From Harmothoe impar (taxonomy: Eukaryota > Annelida > Polychaeta > Phyllodocida > Polynoidae): a DNA stretch of 64,000 bases. The DNA is taken from assembly GCA_947462335.1 (NCBI GenBank), contig OX381714.1, forward strand, positions 15,038,618 through 15,102,617, in the 5' to 3' direction. The translations under genes were made by a program, and so were the position numbers. Under the pieces are notes generated by a model. It did not search any database. It was not told where the DNA came from and saw nothing but the letters and a program-made list of their open reading frames with translations. Every line of letters begins with the position of its first letter. Position 1 is the stretch's first letter. This document shows, in pieces, positions 23,040 to 34,760 of this stretch.

Positions 23040-24200
23040 TTGCTCCTGCTTGACGATACCTAGTGAATAGCACCTGTTGGGTGTGTTCTTTGGCTAATTA
23101 AGACTCTTTAACACCGTTTTCTTCCAGCAAGTGGTGTTGACTATTTGGACAGCACCTGTAGTAATTTACATGATCACTTAGATCTACCACATACAGGGCA
23201 TGGACCACGCCCTGTTACAGGTTAATGCAATGAGTATCACTGATTTGTCCCTAGAAAGTAATAAATCGCTTTTTCCTGGAAACACCTACATTTCATTAAG
23301 CCTGAATCTAACAGGCACGAACAGATAGGTAACAAATGAAAAAAGGCCCTACATGGAAAGGAATAATAAAGAAAGAAGAGAGGAGCTTTATTTGACATCC
23401 TGGTATAATGTGGATAACAATGTGGTGTGTGCAGAAGGAGAACTCTCCCTAGCAGCAACTTGTACGTTATTTCTGCCTATACCTATAAACTTTAGTGTCC
23501 TGTGTGAGTACGAAAAAAGGAGACCATAAAGACAGCCCCTCTATCAATATCTGGCTGGAGCGAGGGACCATTACAGAGTAACGTCTGTACAGCCCCTGAT
23601 TGGATGCAATATTTGGCGCCATTATGACGTCATATAAGGAACGTATGGCGCGCGGGGCACCCTGGGTAAACTTAGACCGTAAACTTTCCCCGGGCTGTAA
23701 TGGGCCCTCCCTCCAGCCAGATATTGAGAGGGCTCACTTCTATGGGCTAACGAAAGAAGCTGCAATCACAGAGTGCCAGTGTCCCAACACAAAACCTAGT
23801 TTTCAGCATTGTCTACTATTTTGACCATAGCATCTCAATCAATACTCCTATAGTATTTGATATTTTGTTCCTTTACACTCTGGCATAAATATTTATCTTA
23901 GAAGTATGGTTTAGGTAAGTTCTTTTGTGGGTGATTATACACTTTCCTTTTGGAGAGAGACAGCAGTGCCATAGCAGCAAATGACAAAGAGGCAAGAGAG
24001 AGGGCAAAAGGAGCAGCTCGCTGTGGCTGTCAGAAACAGGATAGGGGAAGCAGTTCCAGCCTGGTTTACTGCAGAGGCTCATTGCCTGACCATGATTGCT
24101 CACCTCATGGACAGTTGGCTCTAGTCACCTGCTAGCTGGCTAGGACACGTGACAGCAGCACCAGGATCAACGACTGTCTGCTGACCATTATGGATAAATG
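23040..24200 (+). repeat. Block C, copy III
   Basis: It starts with ATACCTAGTGAATAGCACC, matching 4,008, followed by GTGGTGTTGACTATTTGG and GGCATGGACCACGCCCTG. It ends with AGGAGCAGCTCGCTGTGGCT, CCAGCCTGGTTTACTGCAGA and CTGCTGACCATTATGGATAA. Confidence 0.8.
23534..23734. mobile_element. 201-bp inverted-repeat element (MITE) with internal TGACGTCA
   Basis: The left arm 23,534-23,576 (containing TCAATATCTGGCTGGAG and ACCATTACAG) is inverted at 23,695-23,734 (CTGTAATGGG ... CTCCAGCCAGATATTGA) with only a few differences. The loop is GC-richer and holds TGACGTCA at 23,625-23,632, followed by TATAAGG. No clear target duplication was identified. Confidence 0.75.
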
Positions 24201-24205
24201 GTGTT

Positions 24206-24210
<5 letters not shown>

Positions 24211-24276
<66 letters not shown>
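24211..24276. repeat. (TA)n microsatellite
   Basis: Uninterrupted alternating TA of about 66 bp, lying just after a block C end. In the copy at 43,570 the equivalent text is only GGTCATATGTACGCTA, so the tract expanded in this copy. Confidence 0.95.
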
Positions 24277-24284
<8 letters not shown>

Positions 24285-24939
24285 CAGTAAAGTGCTCCCT
24301 TACCACATTTGCAAATACAGGCTATAATTTGATATAAAAGAGACCAAACCTTTGGATGCAGACTCGGGATCATATGAAGATATACCTTCCTGTGAGTCAC
24401 AGCAGTGGATGAAGAATAATATCTCAATACTGACAGAGTTGTATTATATCTCGGTGGAAGAAATAATCATAGTACACCCAGTTTGTAGTGCATCAAAGCA
24501 TTTTGAGGGCCATAAAGGTAATGATGGGAACTTCTGAGTGTACAACCTAAAGACCTGCTCTAGCCAATTCCCCTGGGAGTACAAGTACAATATGGTTTGA
24601 TGAAGGTATTTATGTATAACTTGGTTGCCATCATGTATCAGCCTCACTATCCCTTTAAGAGCAGCCAAGTGCTTCAATGTGTTTTGTCCTTAAAATTCAT
24701 CAATGGAGCCCTGGTGAGTGTATATTACCGAGGGCCTTATTCATGCATCATGCCGTTAGATTTATGAGGCTTTGGTGAAGAATACAAACAGCATTCATTG
24801 TAAATATCCTGTTATGATAATAGTACTGTCATATTTACATTGATTTGGATATCAAAGGCCTACCTGTCCACATTACTTGAACGTGTCCCTTATTTCGATG
24901 ACAGCACATTGACCCTGCTAGACCAATGCAATGTAGCAG

Positions 24940-25230
24940 CACAGGTGGCCTTATGGAGATAAAACTCCCCTTGAACATTGGTGACACTTTTAATCTGTAC
25001 TTTTATACTTCAATGGGAATTGGGTTGATGATCAAAATCAAAAAAATCAAATGACCTAGAAACCCAATGCCAACTGAAGACCAAAATAATTATGTCTCAT
25101 GTGGGCGGTAGTAGAGACATTTACTGACGTCACCATGGCACTGACATTATCGCAAAACTGCAAGTCTGCCAGCAGATTTAGAATCAGTTGTAGGGCTTCA
25201 TTAGTGAGAAATTATAAGTTCTTTTGTGGG
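24940..25230 (+). repeat. Block H, copy 2
   Basis: Partner of 18,120-18,550. CTGCCAGCAGATTTAGAATC and GGGCTTCATTAGTGAGAAAT match in order. A TGACGTCA-like palindrome occurs at about 25,123. Confidence 0.7.
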
Positions 25231-25609
25231 AAAAAGGCCCATTATCATACCATTAATGCAGAAATGTCCCACTAGAAAAGGCCCTGAAACCAAAGGGCCC
25301 TAAGACAGAAGGCCATTAAAATGATGCACTTTAGTGTTATGATGCCTGAATACAGACCTGGGAGGAAGATTCCCAATGTCTGCATTCATGTATCATAACG
25401 GCAATCGGCACAGCAAATCAACAAACCATGTTTCCCTTAACAGTTCAAAGCATATTTGCTGCTAGTGTAGACCTCTCAGTCTAGGTTTAGTCTAACAGAA
25501 TCAATACTGTGATATAGCGATGCAGTAAAAAATGTTGTAGAAGCAAATATGACGAAGATAGCGCTTGATGCTGATCAACTATTGATGGAACATGTCTTAT
25601 GACTACTTC

Positions 25610-26960
25610 TGAAATTGGCCTGTCCAAAATGGGGAGAGAAGGCTGTCAAAATGTCAAACTATTGTTCTTTGCAAATCAAAGAGTAAAATTATGACATCAA
25701 AGTCATTGCAAGCTGTCATTTTAAAATTCCATTTCAACCAGCTGTTTTCGAATTCTGTAAATCTTATTTCGCTTTCCCTCATTTGTGATGTCTGCTTTTA
25801 AAATGTCAAACAAGGGTAGCTTGCAAGTATTATTAGAACGAATTTTGTCCAATTCCATCTTCAATCTTTTAACGACGGCATAGTGCATTACTGCATTATG
25901 CCTTGGTCGTCCTGATGCATGAATGCGGCTCTGGTGAATATACCTCTAGTACTGTATTCATGTATCTTGCTGACCTGATCATCGGCATGATGTGCCAATG
26001 CAGCTCCAGTAATTTACTCGCCGGGGCTGTATTGGTGCATCATGACAACAAATGTCATCTTTTAGCAACATATGTCCTTAATGGGTTAACATGCCCCTTC
26101 CCCCTTATACAACTTCAGCTCATGCAACAATCAGACTACATCAAATGGCCTGATTAGATGCCAAGGGCGTAATGCTGTTCAATTCTGTATGAACAGATGG
26201 ATGATACAGACATAAATTTAAAGATATGATACCAATTTGAACATCTGCAGGTGTTGGCTGGTTGACACCTGTTTGTTGGGAATATGAGAGAATATATCAC
26301 AATAGAGTAGCCATGGAGACAATTCTTAGTGTTCACTGGTTGCCCCATCTGGGTGGTGACTAGATGGTTATCATGGTGTATGAATCAGATTGATTATTAC
26401 TACTGTTGCAGAAAGTATGTTGTCCATTGCCTGAGTTAAATTTAGTTTCTGACTTCACAAAAAATATTTAAAAAATTTTCTCTGCTAGTTTTTCTTCCTG
26501 ATACAGTAAAGGAGTATACTGAAGGCCACAGGACATAACCTGTGTATTTTCTTAAAGAACCACACTTCCATTCATTGGTAAGGATTCGAGGCTCAACAGC
26601 AAGAGCCGGGGAACAATAGCTTATCTATAGATGCCATACCACGCCTCAAATGGATATTAGCCTGAGAATTGATTTATAAATGAATTGGCAATTGCTGCTG
26701 GGTCACTAGACAGGATTGTCTGCAATTCAATTTAAAGTTTTGGCAGGAATACAAAAGGAAGCTTTAACTAAAGTGGAATATTGGTGTTTTTCTTCTATTT
26801 ATCGTAATCCTAATTCTGCCAGAAGCATCGAAGACAAAATACTTTTAATGATGCATTCTAAGCATAAATACACCAGGATTTAAATTGATTAATCAAAGCA
26901 GAGAAAATGACATATTTCCACCTAATTGTTTAATCAGAAAATTAGTATAGGCCTAGACAG
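25610..26960 (+). repeat. Block C', copy III
   Basis: It matches 43,920-45,075 and 59,320-61,153. Landmarks are AACTATTGTTCTTTGC, ATGTCAAACAAGGGTAG, CAACAATCAGACTA, TAGAGTAGCCATG, CAATAGCTTATCTATAGATG, ATACAAAAGGAAGCTTT and TTTATCGTAATCC. Confidence 0.8.
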
Positions 26961-27863
26961 GTTGTCCTGTTGTTGAGCAAAACACCCTCCAATAGCTTCT
27001 GTGGATTCTGGGCAAACTCTAATCTGGAAAGGCTATTCAGGCTTATCCCCTTCACACCAGAGACAAACGAGGAGGTGGTAAAGATGGGAGTGTTTTACAG
27101 GTTATAACCCAATCAGTCATATCAATACATTGCCATTGTTTTGTGTTTTGGAGAGGCAGATGAGACATTACGCATACTTCTGTGTCAGGGATGTTCTGCC
27201 TTATATTGCAATCCCTATGGCCCTGTATGTCTAATCCAACATTTTATAACTTATAAGCATGGAATAACTTATAAGCATGGAAGGCTGGGGCCTGTACTTG
27301 ACATTAAGAAAGCTAGGATTTTTTTCAGGAAAATGTGTGGAGCATAGTAGCACAGCAAACCTTGTGGCACACATTCAAGATGTCCCCGGCAATTTAGCAA
27401 TTGGCATTAAAAGTTGTTTGCAAAAGAATGTCCTGGCTATGTTAATCAGAGGAATAGTAATACTACCTCACAACTTCAATAGTTCACATTTCTATAGCTG
27501 TTTTTGAGCTACAAGCTGCATGTATTGCAACTATTACATTGTGAGCCGTAGCTGTTATACTAAAGCTAGGCTAACTGTACCATTACAGTAATGATATGAG
27601 GATGGGAAGCAATCGGATCCGAAGACTCACACCTCTGAGTAGTTCCGGACTGTGTTTATTTCAAGCTGAAATATACTATACACCCACATATGCCTATTAA
27701 CCACTTTGTTTAGCAATTTTATAACTGAGGATATTTTCGCAATACGAGTAGCAATGCTATTGGCAGATTCGGCAACAGGATGGCTAAATATAGGTGTTAA
27801 GCTTGTAGTCTAGTGGAATTAGAGATTAGGATCAGCAGAGTAAAGTCAAATTAAAGTTTCTCA
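26961..27863. other. No gene; short tandem duplication
   Basis: An 18-bp direct duplication (ATAACTTATAAGCATGGA) lies at about 27,245-27,285. Two overlapping plus-strand frames here (27,141-27,507) have no recognisable domain. Confidence 0.45.
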
Positions 27864-28384
27864 TTATCTCAAGACGGGGGGGTGTTAAATCGCTAATTTT
27901 GTCGTACGGTTTCAGGGACAGGCTCAAACTATACATTTTGGACCCAAAACTGGGGAAATCACAAAAAAAAAAATTTCGGACCCCTGTGACCCCCTCGTAC
28001 ATGTGGTCTGAAGATCAGCCAAATAGTGAGAAAACAGCCCAAATTCAGGCTTTTAGATTCCTTCTAAAATCAAATCATGACTTCATGAAAATGGTCAGAA
28101 CTGTTCATATGGGACCCAAAGAGACCATTTAGAGTCATATTGTTGTGATTATAGAGGTGTTTCCCCCCCTGGGGAGGGGGTGCATCCATGGTAAAATACC
28201 GATAAATCAGCTTTTTTGAAGGCATTTGCTCCCTTTCAATCACATCCCTATATTGCCATAAAGTATCCTCAGGACACCTAATCAGGCAAATTTTTGAGAT
28301 TTCCCGTGTTTTTGGACCCAAATGCATAGTTCGAGCCTGTCCCCGAAGAAAAGTAGGTTTATTACCCCCCCCCTATCTCGAGGT
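27864..28384. mobile_element. MITE with long terminal inverted repeats (about 100 bp)
   Basis: The left part, with a G run then GGGACAGGCTCAAACTAT, TTTTGGACCCAAA and GGGGAAATC, is inverted at the right as GATTTCCCGTG, TTTTTGGACCCAAAT, ATAGTTCGAGCCTGTCCCC and a C run. The two halves match at most positions. The outer limits and target duplication are not sharp. Internal open frames on both strands mirror each other and are not genes. Confidence 0.75.
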
Positions 28385-30329
28385 ATCAGCTAAATCCCAT
28401 GCTATACCATTTGTCATTTTGATCACTGCACTTTGTTTCAGAACAAAGAACTTATCTGGGCGAAGCAGGTAACTTGTTAGTGTAAAATTTAGCTTGCATA
28501 CTAAGGCATCCTTACAGCTCTGACAAAGATAACTTTTCTCATAGGTGTCAAAGAATGTGGTGCCACCCTTTCTTTTCTCAGCATCTTTATTACACTTAGG
28601 ATAGAGCAACGCTCACATCCGACTCCAAAATGCCATCGGTAAAAAGACAGTCTGTGGAGATTGAGTAGAAAATGCATGAACAACCAACAGCCCTCCACCT
28701 AGTGTGAGGTGCTGACATATACACTACTTGCACGCTAGGGGGGCGCTGTGATCGTAATATTGGTAGATGTTAGAACAAAGCTCCCGCACCGGGAACAAGC
28801 TGCAGCAGCTGAGGCAACTTTTCCCATTTTCACAGCGTCTTCCCGAGACTACTGCTGCATCATTTGCTTCGAGCCACAACGAACTCACTATATGTACCAC
28901 TGGGGTCCAAATGCTGTAAGACTTTGACTCAATATCGAGGTATATTAATGATTTAGCTCGAATTAAACCATTAATGGTTTGAAAAACTAAATGGTTTTAC
29001 AGAAACAGACTTCTATTCGAGCGATAGCGCCCCCTTTAATCGCCCATGGTAATTTTGGAGCTCAATTTCTTGTGTTTATGGACACAAAACGATTAAATAC
29101 AACTCTTGATGCCAAAATATCATTTCCCGTCTATCTCACCATAGTCGGATTAGGGTCAGGGAGCCATAGATAGTTATAATTTGTTTAGGGCCAAGGAATT
29201 TTGCTGGCAATGTTAAACAATGGGCGTTTACGTTCTCTAGAGCAGTGGCCTCGTTTTGATTATGGCTTCAAATGGTAAAGGTGCGCGATTTTCCCATTAA
29301 AATAAACAAAATGGCGAGTTCGTGAAAGTAGTGAATACTAACTGGGTGAATATACGCCATCCCATTTACGGGACTTATATATGACCGCACAACACAGTGG
29401 AACTTGTATCTTTTTAATTTCTTAACATGGAAAGTAATTTCTTCATGGCAACAAAAGCCACAGAGAGGGGGTTTATGCCGATTACATTGCTTCAAATTGA
29501 ATCCCAGAGGCAAATCATAAAGAACCATTACCTAGGCCATTCATTCTGTCAAAAGCCACTTTGTTCTAATTCTCAAAACAATAAGAAGAGAATACATTGC
29601 TTGCACTCAACAAACAGTGGATGTAATCTATGGAAATATGAGAAGTAATACAAGATTTCATCTTTGAAGTTCTAATAAAACAAAAAAAGTGACTATCCTC
29701 ATTCTTTTCTCCACAATTAACTCAAACAACTAAGCGGCACATTACAGGATCAAATTTAAAATTCAGAGTTTGAGCTTGACATTGTCTACCAGTTGTCTCT
29801 TTGGCAGCTGCTTTTCGTCGGAGAGATACAGCTGCAGTATGTAATGCTTGCTTGTTGTACCATAATAGTTGGTCATGCCCTTTCCATGCATTTGGCATTG
29901 CTCCAACCCTACCCCATGGGAAAGTGTATTCCTTCTACTACGTAATGGTGTATGTTCTAGTGCTATTGTAGAGATCATTGCTCACTGTCTTGAATATAAT
30001 TTAAGACAAAATGTCTTTCAACGGTAAATATGTTAAGTTGCCCTAACAGCTTTAATGTGCTGAAATTTAGGCAATGATACTTTCAAACTCAGCCTTTTTC
30101 AATTCTCACTGAAAATCAGCTTAAGGTCTAAGTGAAGGAGAAAAAGATTTACTAGAGTCCCACATGGATGTGATGTGTCCCTACCTACCCGTAAACATCT
30201 CACATATCCCTATCTATATAAACCAATTTGTTTCACTTTTTAAATCAAATAATTTTGTGAATAACATGATATTGCAATCTATAACCATTACGGCTTCAAT
30301 TGATATACGTAATAAAAATTAATACAAAA
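28385..30329. other. No gene recognised
   Basis: A non-coding interval before block E copy IIIa. Short frames are scattered on both strands without domain character. A weak inverted pair (GGGGGCGCT near 28,738 and AGCGCCCCC near 29,026) may mark a decayed MITE. Confidence 0.45.
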
Positions 30330-30700
30330 GAAAATATTTCAAACTGTTGATGGATCCCATTAACTACGTTTTTAGGTACATTGCCATAACCAACAGGCAG
30401 TAATTCCATCTGAATATTTCAGTCCTTATTTTTGGCCAAGCAGGTGAAAACGGAAATTACCAAGGAAGTCCAGATGTCCTAGTCAGTGTTTGGCTTCAAT
30501 CTCTAATGTGAGAGTGCTGTTTTCACCAGTCTAGCTTTTGAAACCTGACAATGGCTTTCCACTAAAGGGCTGTAATAAACACTTGGGGGAGGTTTCATCT
30601 TGCATTTGTTAACGGTCTTGCATTAAAAGTGCCAGCTACCATATGTAACCTGTATGAGATGCAACACAAAGCAAATTAAAATCTAACATAAATCTGACTT
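30330..30700 (+). repeat. Block E, copy IIIa (partial)
   Basis: It matches the first part of block E at 35,350-35,720, 45,850-46,190 and 61,870-62,210: AGGCAGTAATTCCATC, CAGGTGAAAA(C/T), AAGGAAGTCCAGA, TGGCTTTCCACT and ATGCAACACAAAG. It lies on the far side of the retrotransposon from copy IIIb. Confidence 0.75.
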
Positions 30701-30714
30701 TGTGACCTTCCATG

Positions 30715-30757
30715 GGAAAACCAGCCTGATGCAAGGCGTGTATAAGGCTGGTTTTCT
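30715..30757. repeat. Small hairpin
   Basis: GAAAACCAGCCT is exactly inverted at AGGCTGGTTTTC about 17 bases further on. Confidence 0.7.
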
Positions 30758-31140
30758 CGTGGACGGTCATCTACCATGACATTGCCAGGTCGCAATCAGG
30801 GGCTCAACCATTTGGATATTTTTTGACAATATTACCAAAAAGTGTTGATTGTTAATGAAAAAAAATCTCTTTCCATGGATAGTTGGATTAGTCACTAGCG
30901 CACCCCGCAAAATAAACAGTGTCTTTGGATAAGTTAGATTAATTATATTTGACATTGTACCTTGAGACGTTGATTTACATTGGTAGGTATATAATATTAT
31001 AATGTTCTGTATGTTTGACAATTAATACATGAACATTATATATGACCTATGAATGAATGTGCCAAACTGCCATAATGTATAGATTGGATGTGGGTGGGTG
31101 GGTATTCTGAAGTGTTGACTGTTTTTAGATTATGTCAAGT

Positions 31141-32198
31141 CTATCTGACTGCCTGGGCGAGTTCTTGTGAGACTTTATGGCGTCTGGTATGGATATATAC
31201 CTGGTGGGCGTCTGATCTCCAGCCGCCAAATTGTTTGATCACAGCCTTGCATGGGGCTCCGTGGCAGCCGCCTTCCTTATTGCGTGTAGGGGTTATTTAT
31301 TGTGCTGCTTGCCGATGCCTATTATGGCTTTCTTCCACACTTTGTTTATGTATGACACCGGGACCAGTCCCCCATCCTGGAACATAAGGAATGGGTTCGC
31401 TGGGGCTGTTGTGGGTGCTGCTGACTTTACAGTTTTCACTGCCGCTACCGGGCACATCTCGGCTCCTGGTACTTCTGGGAGAGATATAATCCTCTTTTGA
31501 CCGGCCAGTTGTAGGTTTTTGGCCGCTTTTATTGTAATTTTTATCCCACTTCTGGTCCGTTTGAGGTCGGCCGTGGTGAGGTTGCTGATTGGGTCGAATA
31601 TCGCTGCTCTTCTTGGGGCTATCTCTGACTGTCTTAGTGCCCCGAAGAACATGATTATGATGGCTTCCGCCACCACTTCCTCCTGTAGGTTCACCCTGAT
31701 GTGCGTGACCGCCTGCTTGAGGGCCTTGAGGGTGATGGGGTTTTTGGTGGCTGGCTGATACTTCTTGGACCTCTTTATTCCTTCTAGTGCCCTTTTTACC
31801 CTCGGGTATAGGATGCCCTTTCTTGATCCCCCCACAAGGTTGATATATTGTCTGATGTGCGCTATGTAGTTGGCCACCGTCTTTGGGGATTTCACATGGA
31901 GGGTGAGGTACTCCACGAATGCGCATATCATGGGATTGGGCACCTTGGGTTGAAGCCCACCCTGTGGGCGAATACTAGATACTTTGTTGTCGCCCCTTTG
32001 TGGGCGCGCCACGTTGCTGGGGCCCTGGAGGCCTTCTGTCGCTGTGATGCCTGGGCCAGCAGCCAGTGTACGGCCAGATCTGCAACGTATTGGGGTAGAT
32101 GACATGTTGAAGGCATATGTACATGGGTCTATTATAATTAGGCCATGGGCCTTTATGAGGCTCAGGGCTTTGTTGTGATCTACTTGGGAGAGATGGGC
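31141..32198 (-). pseudogene. Tyrosine recombinase (YR) of DIRS/Ngaro-like element, broken
   Basis: In the element's life cycle this enzyme would insert the extrachromosomal DNA copy, using a tyrosine nucleophile instead of an integrase. The longest uninterrupted part with a start codon (32,105 to 31,293, 270 codons) covers the N-terminal SAM-like domain (VEYLTLHVKSPKTVANYIAH) and the first catalytic arginine (FFGALRQSE). A TAA stop at 31,293-31,295 comes just before the HxxR box, which is still readable as HAIR at 31,275-31,286. A frameshift then separates this from the last part, which holds GGWRSDA and the likely nucleophile tyrosine (31,195-31,197, in QVYIHTR) and ends at TAG 31,141-31,143. 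All key motifs are therefore recognisable, but not in one frame. The frame upstream continues directly from RNase H, parted only by a TGA at 32,199-32,201. It is not expected to be active. Confidence 0.85.
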
Positions 32199-32620
32199 TC
32201 AACTGAGTTTATCTTCCAAATCATTTTTAGCTCTGGGGATGTGACTATATAACAGCTGGATGTCCAGGAGGGCCTGCATCATCCAGGCCCCCCTGGCAGC
32301 TTCCAGGATGACCTCATTTAGGCCTTTGCTTGATTGCAGGACTTGCACCGCTGCCATATTATCACACCATACATGTATGTGAGACCCCCTGTCCGCCTCA
32401 GAGACCATGCTGTGTAAGGCAATTAACACATTCATGGCCTCCAGTTCTGAGATGTTGACTACCGCGTCTGATATTGGGGCTACTTGGGCTGAGAACGCCA
32501 CTACCCCGTCTGACCCCCCCGATGCCTGTGAGACTGCATGTCTCTGAGGGCCCCTAGGAGGCGTGCTATAAATAGGCGGGCCGGGGCGACACACTTCCCA
32601 ACGAACACCAGGCACCCTAT
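32199..32620 (-). pseudogene. RNase H domain of DIRS/Ngaro-like element
   Basis: It would degrade RNA in RNA-DNA hybrids during reverse transcription. The frame from about 32,615 to 32,199 contains the acidic positions expected of the family: the glutamate of ISELEAMNVL, the aspartate of VWCDNMAAVQ, and an aspartate near the end in NDLEDKLS. The last replaces the usual Asn-x-x-Ala-Asp-x-Leu-Ser pattern. The first catalytic aspartate may be in the GGSDGVVAFSAQ segment. The frame is the same as that of the recombinase downstream but is offset from the thumb segment upstream (frameshift near 32,530). It ends at TGA 32,199-32,201, beyond which the same frame continues into the recombinase. One stop thus separates two parts of what was probably a single polyprotein. 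Confidence 0.75.
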
Positions 32621-33107
32621 GAGAGACTGCAGTTGTTTCTTGCTGGCTGTTGCCTTCTTCTTGAACTGGGTTACTTTCCTGATTACCTCAGACAGTTTGT
32701 CGTTTGGGATTGACAGCGACATGGTGTATGTTGATACCCAGCCATTTTACAGATTTTGCTGGAGGTTGTGTCTTGTCTTCAGCTTCTGGCAGTCCCAACT
32801 ACACAAACAATTCTTTTGCCCTGTTGTAGTTGGACCAGGCCCCCTTTTCATTCTTTGAAATCAGGATCAGGTCGTCCAGGTACATGTGACTGGTGATCCC
32901 TTCGTTGGCCAATATGCTGGTGATGGCTCTGGCCACTCTCTGCATGTGCAGGCTAGATGTCCGACATCCATATGGTAATATGATGTCGCACATGTATTGG
33001 CTCCTCCATTTTAGGCACAGTAAGGGCCAATCTAAGATGTCTGCCCGCAGGTTGTTATAGGCCCTTGAAATGTCGAGCATTGCAATGTAGGCCCAGTCTG
33101 ATGTCAC
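32501..33107 (-). pseudogene. Reverse transcriptase, palm and thumb, of DIRS/Ngaro-like element
   Basis: This is the polymerase that copies the element's RNA. The frame 33,107 to 32,799 shows the palm: IAMLDISRAYNN is the first aspartate motif, ILPYGCRTSS the mid-palm motif, and SHMYLDDLILI the catalytic YLDD. After a frameshift near 32,799, the frame 32,722 to 32,501 continues with SLSIPNDKLSEVI and LIGCLVFVGKCVAPARLFI, typical of the thumb and connection of this retroelement group. Upstream of 33,107 only a degenerate trace of the finger domain is visible, split over frames. The distance to the first aspartate motif looks shorter than usual, so an internal deletion is possible. The 33,107 frame opens with GTG after a stop and is not a true start. 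Confidence 0.85.
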
Positions 33108-33359
33108 GGGGAGCCTCGCGGGGCCCGAGAGCTCAGTCGAGAAGCATCATGGCGGCACACACACCGCCCCGGCACTGTTTTTATAAAACAGATGCAGCAT
33201 TCTCGAGGATTATGACGAATCCCACATCGCCCGGGATGGATTATACGACAAAGATGATAGTGAACAGCCAGCAGACCCCGGCACGGCCAACTTCACCCCG
33301 TGCATACACCCGGGGAGCCGGCAGGAGCCGGTGGGTCTTGGCGTTTAATCCACCATCCC

Positions 33360-34760
33360 ACCCTAGTTTTTTGGCGGCCTGTCCTCCTGGCGGTCCCAGT
33401 CGTTCTGGCCGCCTCTCCTGGTATTAGGCCTGTCCCCTTTGATGTCTCTCACCTTCCTGTCGCAGCCCACGATGCCATGGCTGCATTGCTTGTTTATGCG
33501 CAGTAGTGCAGCATGTTGTCATTGTGACCCGACTATGGGCAGCCCGCCCTGGAGTTAAAGGCCCTGCATAGTGCACGGCGTTCAGCGGGCTTTTTTGGCT
33601 TCTCGCTCCCCTCTGGGGCCTTCCCTCCCTTGCACTTACTATGTGAGGGGGCGGGAGGGGCAATGCACAGGAGGAAGCATGTGTTCTATATCTGTTGGTA
33701 GTGCTCCCAGATGTGTTCGTTGGGCTCTATGGCATCCCACACATTCTGGGACCACGCTTTTACGTCGTCCCAGTTCCTTCCTTTTGCGTCATGGGTGACC
33801 TCCTCCATGCATTTACATATGTGGTCCCTGTCCTTCGGTGCGTAAGCCTCCGGGTGGTTTATAAGCGCCATCATGGCTTCCAGGTATTCCAGCCTCATGA
33901 GGGACGACCTAGTGTTGAGGCCATGCTTAGAGTGTGGCAGCCATGGCGTTTCACATACATGTATGGCTTATAAATGGGTTGGGAGCACAAAGGGTCGAAT
34001 AGAATATTATGCCTTCAGGCATGTGAGTGGCGGTATTCCTCCCTGTCCATCTCGTCCTCGATGAAGCAGGCCGTCCCCGGGGGGTCCCTGAGCTGGCGGG
34101 GGGGGGGGCAATGATCCGTGATGGTGCTGCATGTGGCCTGGCATGCGGTCGCTAGTCGTGTTGCGTGCAGAGTGCGCCGGTGGTGGCTGGGCCAGGGGCG
34201 ACATGGAGGGGGGCACAGGTCTGTGTCTGAGAGGGTGCTCTCATCTTTATCTAGTGGCATCCGTCCCCTCCTGGAGACAGGTGTGCTGTGGTTGATGGGG
34301 GCCTGCTGGAGAGCCACCAACATGGCCATTTGCTTCGTCATCCGTCTTATGTCACCTTTTAGCGCCTTCAGCTCGTCCTCGACGTGTACTATACGAGTGT
34401 TGCTGAATGACGACCTGGTGCTGTTGTTGGACCACCGTGTGGTGTTCCTCGACACCGCCCTGGAGGAGTCGTGCCTCGACGGGGCGGCATTGTTGGAGTG
34501 GCTGGTGGAGGCGGCCGACTGTGACCGGCGTCCAGAATATGAATGTCCGGGGAAGTCCTCCTCGGGGTCAGCTGATACCTCGTCTACCATAATGTATTCC
34601 TCGTCCTCATGATCATGGAGCCCAGGTAAGAGGAAGCCCTGGAGAAGGATTCCCCCTCTTCAGACAGGAATCCCGCCAACAGGGTGGTGTCATGGAGGGA
34701 GAGGGATTCGTCAGCTCTTCTGCGGCACCTTAGGGCGGCTCGTTGTGCTCTATCATCCAT
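33360..34760 (-). pseudogene. Gag-like region of DIRS/Ngaro-like element, broken
   Basis: It would form the particle that packages the element's RNA. The likely start is ATG at 34,758-34,760, giving an acidic and arginine-rich N-terminus (MDDRAQRAALRCRRRADESL). A frameshift near 34,610 leads to the 191-codon frame 34,590-34,015, which is serine- and arginine-rich with a short helical segment (VEDELKALKGDIRRM). A later piece (33,898-33,686) includes YLEAMMALINHPEAY and resembles a capsid helix region. Near 33,566-33,500 cysteine and histidine residues (CRAFNSRAGC, then HNDNMLHYC) recall the zinc-finger cluster at the C-terminus of Gag in this retroelement group, with stops between. Recognition rests on position and composition more than on strong motifs. 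Confidence 0.6.

Noticed and set aside
28738..29034. Possible MITE bounded by GGGGGCGCT and AGCGCCCCC
   Set aside because: Only about 10-15 bases agree and no target duplication is visible.
31088..34612. Plus-strand open frames over the retrotransposon
   Set aside because: They are antisense shadows of the GC-rich minus-strand Gag, RT, RNase H and recombinase frames.
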